From Anadara kagoshimensis (lineage: Eukaryota; Mollusca; Bivalvia; Arcoida; Arcidae), in assembly GCA_021292105.1 (NCBI GenBank), contig CM037868.1, positions 30,412,821 to 30,476,820 of the forward strand: a DNA stretch of 64,000 bases. Reading direction: 5' to 3'. The first letter of the stretch is position 1, and every line of letters begins with the position of its first letter. The notes beneath the pieces are model-generated. The model did no database searches and was not told the DNA's origin. It worked only from the letters and a program-made list of their open reading frames with translations. A program made the translations under genes and the position numbers. Shown here in pieces: positions 37,901 through 52,300 of this stretch.

Positions 37901-40900
37901 AATATAAAAAGGACAAACGTCAGTTCTTCTTCTATCATTGAATATAAAAAGGACAAACGTCAGTTCTTTATCTATCATTGAATATAAAAAGGACAAACGT
38001 CAGTTCTTCTTCTATCATTGAATATAAAAAGGACAAACGTCAGTTCTTTATCTATCATTGAATATAAAAAGGACAAACGTCAGTTCTTCTTCTATCATTG
38101 AATATAAAAAGGACAAACGTCAGTTCTTCTTCTATCATTAAATATAAAAAGGACAAACGTCAGTTCTTCTTCTATCATTGAATATAAAAAGGACAAACGT
38201 CAGTTCTTTATCTATCATTGAATATAAAAAGGACAAACGTCAGTTCTTCTTCTATCATTAAATATAAAAAGGACAAACGTCAGTTCTTCTTCTATCATTG
38301 AATATAAAAAGGACAAACGTCAGTTCTTTATCTATCATTGAATATAAAAAGGACAAACGTCAGTTCTTCTTCCATCATTGAATATAAAAAGGACAAACGT
38401 CAGTTCTTCTTCTATCATTAAGTATAAAAAGGACAAACGTCAGTTCTTCTTCTATCATTAAGTATAAAAAGGACAAACGTCAGTTCTTCTTCTATCATTA
38501 AATATAAAAAGGACAAACGTCAGTTCTTCATCTATCATTAAGTATAAAAAGGACAAACGTCAGTTCTTCTTCCATCATTAAATATAAAAAGGACAAACGT
38601 CAGTTCTTCTTCTATCATTAAGTATAAAAAGGACAAACGTCAGTTCTTCTTCTATCATTGAATATAAAAAGGACAAACGTCAGTTCTTTATCTATCATTA
38701 AGTATAAAAAGGACAAACGTCAGTTCTTCTTCTATCATTAAGTATAAAAAGGACAAACGTCAGTTCTTCTTCCATCATTAAATATAAAAAGGACAAACGT
38801 CAGTTCTTCTTCTATCATTGAATATAAAAAGGACAAACGTCAGTTCTTCATCTATCATAAAATATAAAAAGGACAAACGTCAGTTCTTCTTCTATCATTA
38901 AGTATAAAAAGGACAAACGTCAGTTCTTCTTCTATCATTAAGTATAAAAAGGACAAACGTCAGTTCTTCATCTATCATAAAATATAAAAAGGACAAACGT
39001 CAGTTCTTCTTCTATCATTAAGTATAAAAAGGACAAACGTCAGTTCTTCTTCTATCATTAAGTATAAAAAGGACAAACGTCAGTTCTTCATCTAGCATTA
39101 AGTATAAAGAGGACAAACGTCAGTTCTTCTTCTATCATTAAATATAAAAAGGACAAACGTCAGTTCTTCTTCTATCATAAAATATAAAAAGGACAAACGT
39201 CAGTTCTTCATCTAGCATTAAGTATAAAGAGGACAAACGTCAGTTCTTCTTCTATCATTAAATATAAAAAGGACAAACGTCAGTTCTTTCTTCTATTATT
39301 AAGTATAAAAAGGACAAACGTCAGTTCTTCATCTATCATTAAGTATAAAAAGGACAAACGTCAGTTCTTCATCTATCATTAAGTATAAAAAGGACAAACG
39401 TCAGTTCTTCTTCTATCATAAAATATAAAAAGGACAAACGTCAGTTCTTCTATCATTAAATATAAAAGGACAAACATCAGATCTTCTTCTATCATAAAAT
39501 ATAAAAAGGACAAACGTCAGTTCTTCTTCTATCATTAAGTATAAAAAGGACAAACGTCAGTTCTTCTTCTATCATTAAGTATAAAAAGGACAAACGTCAG
39601 TTCTTCTTCTATCATAAAATATAAAAAGGACAAACGTCAGTTCTTCTTCTATCATTAAATATAAAAAGGACAAACGTCAGTTCTTCATCTATCATTAAAT
39701 ATAAAAAGGACAAACGTCAGTTCTTCTTCTATCATTAAATATAAAAAGGACAAACGTCAGTTCCTCTTCTATCATTAAGTATAAAAAGGACAAACGTCAG
39801 TTCTTCTTCTATCATTAAATATAAAAAGGACAAACGTCAGTTCTTCATCTATCATTAAATATAAAAGGACAAACGTCAGTTCTTCTTCTATCATTAAGTA
39901 TAAAAAGGACAAACGTCAGTTCTTCTTCTATCATAAAATATAAAAAGGACAAACGTCAGTTCTTCTTCTATCATTAAGTATAAAAAGGACAAACGTCAGT
40001 TCTTCTTCTATCATAAAATATAAAAAGGACAAACGTCAGTTCTTCTTCTATCATTAAATATAAAAAGGACAAACGTCAGTTCTTCATCTATCATTAAATA
40101 TAAAAAGGACAAACGTCAGTTCTTCTTCTATCATAAAATATAAAAAGGACAAACGTCAGTTCTTCTTCTATCATTAAATATAAAAAGGACAAACGTCAGT
40201 TCTTCATCTATCATTAAATATAAAAAGGACAAACGTCAGTTCTTCTTCTATCATTAAATATAAAAAGGACAAACGTCAGTTCTTCTTCTATCATTAAGTA
40301 TAAAAAGGACAAACGTCAGTTCTTCTTCTATCATTAAATATAAAAAGGACAAACGTCAGTTCTTCTTCTATCATTGAATATAAAAAGGAAAAAACGTCAG
40401 TTCTTCTTCTATCATTAAATATAAAAAGGACAAACGTCAGTTCTTCTTCTATCATTGAATATAAAAAGGACAAACGTCAGTTCTTCTTCTATCATTAAAT
40501 ATAAAAAGGACAAACGTCAGTTCTTCTATCATTGAATATAAAAAGGACAAACGTCAGTTCTTCTTCTATCATTGAATATAAAAAGGACAAACGTCAGTTC
40601 TTCTTCTATCATTAAATATAAAAAGGACAAACGTCAGTTCTTCTATCATTGAATATAAAAAGGACAAACGTCAGTTCTTCTTCTATCATTAAATATAAAA
40701 AGGACAAACGTCAGTTCTTCTTCTATCATTAAGTATAAAGAGGACAAACGTCAGTTCTTCTATCATTGAATATAAAAAGGACAAACGTCAGTTCTTCTAT
40801 CATTAAATATAAAAAGGACAAACGTCAGTTCTTCTTCTATCATTAAATATAAAAAGGACAAACGTCAGTTCTTCTTCTATCATTAAATATAAAAAGGACA

Positions 40901-43282
40901 AACGTCAGTTCTTCTATCATAAAATATAAAAAGGACAAACGTCAGTTCTTCTTCTATCATTGAATATAAACGACTGAAAGACTGGATCAAACCAAATAAT
41001 TAACACGCTTTACTTTCTAAACAACCTCGATAACAAAATGTGCGTCACTTCCGGTTGTGCAGACTGAGACTACCAAAGGGAGACAACTTCGTTTTCTCTA
41101 TAATTGGAAGATTTTATTTTCAGTTTAAAAAAGTGGATTTTTTAAAGACATAATTTTCTTCAAAATAAATATTATTATATTAAACTTTTCGGAAAATAAC
41201 ATAATAGAAAAACCTTTTCGGTAATCGTTGACCTTTAACAAAAGTTTCTACTAACGGCTAGTGAAAACTTTTTGCTTACTGACAACCCTTGGGATGGCTT
41301 TAATTAAAACATTCGCTATAAGAACTTACTCGTCGTCGTCACATGCCTTTATTTTATCACAATTTCGTGGATCGTTGACATTTTCACAGTCCATACACAC
41401 AGCACCAACATCAAACGGATAGCCTGAAACGTAAAGTGCAAACTGTTAGTTGTCTGGGGACAAACAGTGTCCAAGGTGTGTGTGTGTGTGTGTGTGAAAT
41501 TTAAACAATTTCGTATACCTTGTGAATGACTTATATATTGTACTAAAAGGATTTTAACCCATTTTACAACTTTTTACAATTGAAAAAAAACAAGATATTG
41601 ACATAATCATTGCTATGATCTTTTGTTATTTCTAGATTTGACCTGATGACCTTGACCCTTGACCTATACACTTACATTTGGTATACGACCCATAGTCTCA
41701 TGTTGGTTTATATTTGCTCTAAGTTTGATAAAAATCCACGGTAGTGAGGCGGGCAATCAGAATGACTCACATATACTTAACTTCGTTTGCGAGGGTTGGG
41801 GTTATAAAATTTATAAAAACATTTATATTTTGTTAAACGGTCTAAAGAACCGTAGGGATATCGTATAACGTTAGTTAAACTCAACTCAATTTTGTATTTT
41901 GTAGAATTAAGCGGCAAAGTGACTGACCTAAGCGGCAAAGTGACTGACTTACGCGGCAATGTGACTGACCTTAGCGGCATTGTGACTGACCTTAGCGGCA
42001 AAGTGACTGACTTGAGCGGCAAAGTGACTGACCTAATCGGAAATGCGACTGGCTTAAGCGGCAAAGAGACTTACTTAAGCGGCAATGAGACTGACTTAAG
42101 CGGCAAAGTGACTGAACTTAGCGGAAAAGTGACTGACTTAAGCGACAATGTAACTGACTTACGCGGTAATGTGACTTACTTAAGCTCAATGTAACTGACC
42201 TAAGCGGCAATGAGACTGACTTAAGCGTCAATGTGACTGACCTAAGCGTCAAAGTGACTGACCTAAGCGGCAATATGACTGACTTACGCGTCAGTGTATC
42301 TGACTTACGCGGCAATGTGACTGATCTAAGCGGCAATATGACTGAATTAAGCGGTAATGTGACTGACTTAAGCGTCAATGTGACTGGCCTAAGCGGAAAT
42401 GTGACTGACCTAAGCGGCAATATGACTGATTTAAGCGCCAATGTGACTGACTTACGCTGTAATGTGAGTGACCTTAGTGGCAATATGACTGAATTAAGCG
42501 GCAATGTGACTGACTTAAGCGTCAATGTGACTGGCCTAAGCGGAAATATGACTGAATTAAGCGGCAATGTGACTGACTTACGCGGTAATGTGACTGACTT
42601 AAGCGGCAGTGTGACTGACTTACGCGGCAATGTGACTGACCTAAGCGGCAATATGACTGAATTAAGCGGCAATGTGACTGACTTAAGCGTCAATGTGACT
42701 GACCTAAGCGGCAATATAACTGAATTAAGCGGCAATGTGACTGACTTACGCGGTAATATGACTGACTTAAGCGTCAGTGTAACTGACTTAAGGGGCAATG
42801 TGACCTTAGTGGCAACGTGACTGATTTAAGCGCCAATGTGTCTGACCTAAGCGGCAATGTGACCTTAGTGGCAACGTGACTGATATTACAGATATTACCT
42901 AATTGTCCACATCCGGCGGCATTACAGATGTCATTTTGACAACATTCATGACACAGTGTTGTATAAGTAGATGAGGTTTGTCCTGATCTGCTGGTCTTTG
43001 ACAAAGTTTTTCGGTTTCCAAAGTCGGTACATGTCTGAAATATTTATAAGGTCCGAAAACAATCATATCACAACCAGGTGTCTGACAATGTATCTGACAT
43101 GTGAAAACAACAAGTCAACAATTGTAGAAATATACGAGCTATGACCCTGGCGTTCGATTAGGGCCTTATAGATTTGATAAACATGGTTCTAGTTTCACAG
43201 TTTAATTACATGGATATCTTAAAAACTAGAAATGAAATTAATTGCTTCAGACATGATTTTTTATTTAATTTTTCAATTTAAT

Positions 43283-43338
<56 letters not shown>

Positions 43339-46300
43339 TGCTCTTCGTATATATATATTATATATATATGAACTAAATAGGCTCAAAATATATCCAATAA
43401 TTCCCATGATAACAACATGAACACAACACACCCACCTATTATTTATACAATAACCTACCTGTGTAGATTTACACCCCAGATTGTACAACACGTTACCGTT
43501 TTCATTTCTCACTTTCTCAATTCCACAAATCTGTAAACAAACATTTTATTGGAAATAATTTAATTGGCGTATCATCAGAAGAGGGAGGAGACGGAGACAG
43601 CTAAATATAAGTAATGATCAATCTAGAATGTATAGGCTGAATTCATGATAATTTAATTGGCGTATCATCAGAAGAGGGAGGAGACGGAGACAGATAAATA
43701 TAAGTAATGATCAACCTAGAATGTATAGGCTGAATTCATGATAATTTAATTGGCGTATCATCAGAAGAGGGAGGAGACGGAGACAGCTAAATATAAGTAA
43801 TGATCAACCTAGAATGTATAGGCTAAATTCATGATAATTTAATTGGCGTATCATCAGTAGAGGAAGGAGACGGGGACAGCTAAATATAAGTAATGATCAA
43901 CCTAGAATGTATAGGCTGAATTCATGATAATTTAATTGGTGTATCATCAGTAGAGTGAGGAGACGGAGACAGCTAAATATAAGTAATGATCAACCTAGAA
44001 TGTATAGGCTGAATTCATGATAATTTTATTGGCGTATCATCAGAAGAGGGAGAGGACGGAGGCAGATAAATATAAGTAATGATCAACCTAGAATGTATAG
44101 GCTGAATTCATGATAATTTAATTGGTGTATCATCAGTAGAGGGAGGAGACGGAGACAGCTAAATATAAGTAATGATCAATCTAGAATGTATAGGCTGAAT
44201 TCATGATAATTTAATTGGTGTATCATCAGTAGAGGGAGGAGACGGAGACAGCTAAATATAAGTAATGATCAACCTAGAATGTATACATGTAGGCTGAATT
44301 CATGATAATTTAATTGGCGTATCATCAGAAGAGGGAGGAGACGGAGACAGCTAAATATAAGTAATGATCAACCTAGAATGTATACATGTAGGCTGAATTC
44401 ATGATAATTTAATTGGCGTATCATCAGAAGAGGGAGAGGACGGAGACAGCTAAATATAAGTAATGATCAACCTAGAATGTATACATGTAGGCTGAATTCA
44501 TGATAATTTAATTGGCGTATCATCAGAAGAGGGAGAGGACGGAGACAGCTAAATATAAGTAATGATCAACCTAGAATGTATAGGCTGAATTCATGATAAT
44601 TTAATTGGTGTATCATCAGTAGAGGGAGGAGACGAGGACAGATAAATATAAGTGATGATCAACCTAGAATGTATAGGCTGAATTCATGATAATTTAATTG
44701 GTGTATCATCAGAAGAGGGAGAGGACGGAGACAGCTAAATATAAGTAATGATCAACCTAGAATGTATAGGCTGAATTCATGATAATTTAATTGGTGTATC
44801 ATCAGAAGAGGGAGGAGACGAGGACAGCTAAATATAAGTGATGATCAACCTAGAATGTATAGGCTGAATTCATGATAATTTAATTGGTGTATCATCAGAA
44901 GAGGGAGAGGACGGAGACAGATAAATATAAGTATTGATCAAACTAGAATGTATAGGCTGAATTCATGATAATTTAATTGGTGTATCATCAGTAGAGGGAG
45001 GAGACGAGGACAGATAAATATAAGTGATGATCAACCTAGAATGTATAGGCTGAATTCATGATAATTTAATTGGTGTATCATCAGAAGAGGGAGAGGACGG
45101 AGACAGCTAAATATAAGTAATGATCAACCTAGAATGTATAGGCTGAATTCATGATAATTTAATTGGTGTATCATCAGTAGAGGGAGGAGACGAGGACAGA
45201 TGAACATAAGTGATGATCAACCTAGAATGTATAGGCTGAATTCATGATAATTTAATTGGTGTATCATCAGAAGAGGGAGAGGACGGAGCCAGCTAAATAT
45301 AAGTAATGATCAACCTAGAATGTATAGGCTGAATTCATGATAATTTAATTGGTGTATCATCAGAAGAGGGAGGAGACGAGGACAGCTAAATATAAGTGAT
45401 GATCAACTAGAATGTATAGGCTGAATTCATGATAATTTAATTGGTGTATCATCAGAAGAGGGAGAGGACGGAGACAGATAAATATAAGTATTGATCAAAC
45501 TAGAATGTATAGGCTGAATTCATGATAATTTAATTGGCGTATCATCAGTAGAGGGAGAGGACGGAGACAGCTAAATATAAGTAATCATCAACCTAGAATG
45601 TATAGGCTGAATTCATGATAATTTAATTGGCGTATCATCAGTAGAGGGAGGAGACAGCTAAATATAAGTAATGATCAACCTAGAATGTATACATGTAGGC
45701 TGAATTCATGATAATTTAATTGGCGTATCATCAGTAGAGGGAGGAGACGGAGACAGCTAAATATAAGTAATGATCAACCTAGAATGTATAGGCTGAATTC
45801 ATGATAATTTAATTGGTGTATCATCAGAAGAGGGAGGAGACGAGGACAGCTAAATATAAGTAATGATCAACCTAGAATGTATAGGCTGAATTCATGATAA
45901 TTTAATTGGTGTATCATCAGAAGAGGGAGAGGACGGAGACAGCTAAATATAAGTAATGATCAACCTAGAATGTATAGGCTGAATTCATGATAATTTAATT
46001 GGCGTATCATCAGTAGAGGGAGGAGACAGCTAAATATAAGTAATGATCAACCTAGAATGTATACATGTAGGCTGAATTCATGATAATTTAATTGGCGTAT
46101 CATCAGAAGAGGGAGGAGACGAGGACAGCTAAATATAAGTGATGATCAACCTAGAATGTATAGGCTGAATTCATGATAATTTAATTGGTGTATCATCAGA
46201 AGAGGGAGAGGACGGAGACAGCTAAATATAAGTAATGATCAACCTAGAATGTATAGGCTGAATTCATGATAATTTAATTGGTGTATCATCAGAAGAGGGA

Positions 46301-49300
46301 GGAGACGAGGACAGCTAAATATAAGTGTGATCAACCTAGATGTATAGGCTGAATTCATGATAATTTAATTGGTGTATCATCAGAAGAGGGAGAGGACGGA
46401 GACAGATAAATATAAGTATTGATCAAACTAGAATGTATAGGCTGAATTCATGATAATTTAATTGGTGTATCATCAGAAGAGGGAGAGGACGGAGACAGAT
46501 AAATATAAGTATTGATCAACCTAGAATGTATAGGCTGAATTCATGATAATTTAATTGGTGTATCATCAGAAGAGGGAGAGGACGGAGACAGCTAAATATA
46601 AGTAATGATCAACCTAGAATGTATAGGCTGAATTCATGATAATTTAATTGGTGTATCATCAGAAGAGGGAGAGGACGGAGACAGTAAATATAAGTATTGA
46701 TCAACCTAGAATGTATAGGCTGAATTCATGATAATTTAATTGGTGTATCATCAGTAGAGGGAGGAGACGGAGACAGATAAATATAAGTAATGATCAACCT
46801 AGAATGTATACATGTAGGCTGAATTCAAGAATATTTAATTGGTGTATCATCAGTAGAGGGAGGAGACGGAGACAGCTAAATATAAGTAATGATCAACCTA
46901 GAATGTATACATATAGGCTGAATTCATGATAATTTAATTAGCGTATCATCAGAAGAGGGAGAGACGGAGACAGCTAAATATAAGTAATGATCAACCTAGA
47001 ATGTATACATGTAGGCTGAATTCATGATAATTTAATTGGCGTATCATCAGAAGAGGGAGAGGACGGAGACAGCTAAATATAAGTAATGATCAACCTAGAA
47101 TGTATAGGCTGAATTCATGATAATTTAATTGGTGTATCATCAGTAGAGGGAGGAGACGGAGACAGCTAAATATAAATAATGATCAACCTAGAATGTATAG
47201 GCTGAATTCATGACAATTTAATTGGCGTATCATCATTAGAGGGAGAGGACGGAGACAGCTAAATATAAGTAATGATCAACCTAGAATGTATACATGTAGG
47301 CTGAATTCATGATAATTTAATTGGCGTATCATCAGAAGAGGGAGGAGACGGAGACAGCTAAATATAAGTAATGATCAACCTAGAATGTATAGGCTGAATT
47401 CATGATAATTTAATTGGTGTATCATCAGTAGAGGGAGGAGACGGAGACAGCTAAATATAAGTAATGATCAACCTAGAATGTATAGGCTGAATTCATGATA
47501 ATTTAATTGGTGTATCATCAGAAGAGGGAGGAGACGAAGACAGATAAATATAAGTAATGATCAATCTAGAATGTATAGGCTGAATTCATGATAATTTAAT
47601 TGGTGTATCATCAGAAGAGGGAGGAGACGAGGACAGATAAATATAAGTAATTGTCAATCTAGAATGTATAGGCTGAATTCATGATATTTTAATTGGTGTA
47701 TCATCAGAAGAGGGAGGAGACGAGGACAGATAAATATAAGTAATGATCAACCTAGAATGTATAGGCTGAATTCATGATAATTTAATTGGTGTATCATCAG
47801 TAGAGGGAGAAGATGGAGACAGCTAAATATAAGTAATGATCAATCTAGAATGTATAGGCTGAATTCATGATAATTTAATTGGCGTATCATCAGTAGAGGG
47901 AGGAGACGGAGACAGCTAAATATAAGTAATGATCAACCTAGAATGTATAGGCTGAATTCATGATAATTTAATTGGTGTATCATCAGAAGAGGGAGGAGAC
48001 GAGGACAGATAAATATAAGTAATGATCAACCTAGAATGTATAGGCTGAATTTATGATAATTTAATTGGTGTATCATCAGTAGAGGGAGGAGACGGAGACA
48101 GCTAAATATAAGTAATGATCAACCTAGAATTATATGTAGGCTGAATTCATGATAATTTAATTGGCGTATCATCAGAAGAGGGAGAGGACGGAGACAGCTA
48201 AATATAAGTAATGATCAACCTAGAATGTATAGGCTGAATTCATGATAATTTAATTGGTGTATCATCAGAAGAGGGAGGACGGAGACAGCTAAATATAAGT
48301 AATGATCAACCTAGAATGTATAGGCTGAATTCATGATAATTTAATTGGTGTATCATCAGAAGAGGGAGGAGACGGAGACAGCTAAATATAAGTAATGATC
48401 AACCTAGAATGAATAGGCTGAATTCATGATAATTTAATTGGTGTATCATCAGAAGAGGGAGGAGACGGAGACAGCTAAATATAAGTAATGATCAACCTAG
48501 AATGTATAGGCTGAATTCATGATAATTTAATTGGTGTATCATCAGAAGAGGAAGGAGACAGGGACAGCTAAATATAAGTGATGATCAATCTAGAATGTAT
48601 AGGCTGAATTCATGATAATTTAATTGGTGTATCATCAGAAGAGGGAGAGGACGGAGACAGCTAAATATAAGTAATGATCAACCTAGAATGTATAGGCTGA
48701 ATTCATGATAATTTAATTGGTGTATCATCAGAAGAGGAAGGAGACAGGGACAGCTAAATATAAGTGATGATCAATCTAGAATGTATAGGCTGAATTCATG
48801 ATAATTTAATTGGCGTATCATCAGTAGAGGGAGAGGACGGAGACAGCTAAATATAAGTAATGATCAACCTAGAATGTATAGGCTGAATTCATGATAATTT
48901 AATTGGTGTATCATCAGAAGAAGGAGACGGAGACAGCTAAATATAAGTAATGATCAACCTAGAATTTATACATGTAGGCTGAATCATGATAATTTAATTG
49001 GCGTATCATCAGAAGAGGGAGAGGACGGAGACAGCTAATATAAGTAATGATCAACCTAGAATGTATAGGCTGAATTCATGATAATTTAATTGGTGTATCA
49101 TCAGAAGAGGGAGGAGACGGAGACAGCTAAATATAAGTAATGATCAACCTAGAATGTATAGGCTGAATTCATGATAATTTAATTGGTGTATCATCAGAAG
49201 AGGGAGGAGACGGAGACAGCTAAATATAAGTAATGATCAACCTAGAATGTATAGGCTGAATTCATGATAATTTAATTGGTGTATCATCAGTAGAGGGAGA

Positions 49301-52300
49301 AGATGGAGACAGCTAAATATAAGTAATGATCAATCTAGAATGTATAGGCTGAATTCATGATAATTTAATTGGCGTATCATCAGTAGAGGGAGGAGACGGA
49401 GACAGCTAATATAAGTAATGATCAACCTAGAATGTATAGGCTGAATTCATGATAATTTAATTGGTGTATCATCAGAAGAGGGAGGAGACGAGGACAGATA
49501 AATATAAGTAATGATCAACCTAGAATGTATAGGCTGAATTTATGATAATTTAATTGGTGTATCATCAGTAGAGGGAGGAGACGGAGACAGCTAAATATAA
49601 GTAATGATCAACCTAGAATTTATACATGTAGGCTGAATTCATGATAATTTAATTGGCGTATCATCAGAAGAGGGAGAGGACGGAGACAGCTAAATATAAG
49701 TAATGATCAACCTAGAATGTATAGGCTGAATTCATGATAATTTAATTGGTGTATCATCAGAAGAGGGAGGAGACGGAGACAGCTAAATATAAGTAATGAT
49801 CAACCTAGAATGTATAGGCTGAATTCATGATAATTTAATTGGTGTATCATCAGAAGAGGGAGGAGACGGAGACAGCTAAATATAAGTAATGATCAACCTA
49901 GAATATAGGCTGAATTCATGATAATTTAATTGGTGTATCATCAGAAGAGGGAGGAGACGGAGACAGCTAAATATAAGTAATGATCAACCTAGAATGTATA
50001 GGCTGAATTCATGATAATTTAATTGGTGTATCATCAGAAGAGGAAGGAGACAGGGACAGCTGAATATAAGTGATGATCAATCTAGAATGTATAGGCTGAA
50101 TTCATGATAATTTAATTGGTGTATCATCAGAAGAGGGAGAGGACGGAGACAGCTAAATATAAGTAATGATCAACCTAGAATGTATAGGCTGAATTCATGA
50201 TAATTTAATTGGTGTATCATCAGAAGAGGAGGAGACAGGGACAGCTAAATATAAGTGATGATCAATCTAGAATGTATAGGCTGAATTCATGATAATTTAA
50301 TTGGCGTATCATCAGTAGAGGGAGAGACGGAGACAGCTAAATATAAGTAATGATCAACCTAGAATGTATAGGCTGAATTCATGATAATTTAATTGGTGTA
50401 TCATCAGAAGAGGGAGGAGACGGAGACAGCTAAATATAAGTAATGATCAACCTAGAATTTACATGTAGGCTGAATTCATGATAATTTAATTGGCGTATCA
50501 TCAGAAGAGGGAGAGGACGGAGACAGCTAAATATAAGTAATGATCAACCTAGAATGTATAGGCTGAATTCATGATAATTTAATTGGTGTATCATCAGAAG
50601 AGGGAGGAGACGGAGACAGCTAAATATAAGTAATGATCAACCTAGAATGTATAGGCTGAATTCATGATAATTTAATTGGTGTATCATCAGAAGAGGGAGG
50701 AGACGGAGACAGCTAAATATAAGTAATGATCAACCTAGAATGTATAGGCTGAATTCATGATAATTTAATTGGTGTATCATCAGAAGAGGAAGGAGACAGG
50801 GACAGCTAAATATAAGTGATGATCAATCTAGAATGTATAGGCTGAATTCATGATAATTTAATTGGTGTATCATCAGAAGAGAGAGAGACGGAGACAGCTA
50901 AATATAAGTAATGATCAACCTAGAATGTATAGGCTGAATTCATGATAATTTAATTGGTGTATCATCAGAAGAGGAAGAGACAGGGACAGCTAAATATAAG
51001 TGATGATCAGTCTAGAATGTATAGGCTGAATTCATGATAATTTAATTGGCGTATCATCAGTAGAGGGAAGGACGGAGACAGCTAAATATAAGTAATGATC
51101 AACCTAGAATGTATAGGCTGAATTCATGATAATTTAATTGGGTATCATCAGAAGAGGAAGAGACAGGGACAGCTAAATATAAGTAATGATCAGTCTAGAA
51201 TGTATAGGCTGAATTCATGATAATTTAATTGGCGTATCATCAGTAGAGGGAGAGGACGGAGACAGCTAAATATAAGTAATGATCAACCTAGAATGTATAG
51301 GCTGAATTCATGATAATTTAATTGGTGTATCATCAGAAGAGGAAGGAGACGAGGACAGATAAATATAAATAATGATCAACCTAGAACGTATAGGCTGAAT
51401 TCATGATAATTTAATTGGCGTATCATCAGTAGAGGGAGGAGACGGAGACAGATAAATATAAATAATGATCAACCTAGAACGTATAGGCTGAATTCATGAT
51501 AATTTAATTGGCGTATCATCAGTAGAGGGAGAGGACGGAGACAGATAAATATAAGTAATGATCAACCTAGAACGTATAGGCTGAATTCATGATAATTTAA
51601 TTGGCGTATCATCAGTAGAGGGAGAGGACGGAGACAGCTAAATATAAGTAATGATCAACCTAGAATGTATAGGCTGAATTCATGATAATTTAATTGGTGT
51701 ATCATCAGAAGAGGGAGGAGACGGAGACAGCTAAATATAAGTAATGATCAACCTAGAATGTATAGGCTGAATTCATGATAATTTAATTGGCGTATCATCA
51801 GTAGAGGAGAGGACGGAGACAGCTAAATATAAGTAATGATCAACCTAGAATGTATAGGCTGAATTCATGATAATTTAATTGGCGTATCATCAGTAGAGGG
51901 AGAGGACGGAGACAGCTAAATATAAGTAATGATCAACCTAGAATGTATAGGCTGAATTCATGATAATTTAATTGGTGTATCATCAGAAGAGGGAGAGGAC
52001 GGAGACAGATAAATATAAATAATGATCAACCTAGAATGTATAGGCTGAATTCATGATAATTTAATTGGCGTATCATCAGTAGAGGGAGGAGACGGAGACA
52101 GATAAATATAAATAATGATCAACCTAGAACGTATAGGCTGAATTCATGATAATTTAATTGGCGTATCATCAGTAGAGGGAGGAGACGGAGACAGATAAAT
52201 ATAATAATGATCAACCTAGAACGTATAGGCTGAATTCATGATAATTTAATTGGCGTATCATCAGTAGAGGGAGGAGACGGAGACAGATAAATATAATAAT

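Noticed and set aside
42118-42820. Long frames on both strands with seven-residue repeats (LSGNVTD type)
   Set aside because: They come from the 21-bp array inside intron 5; both strands are open, which is a mark of composition, not coding.
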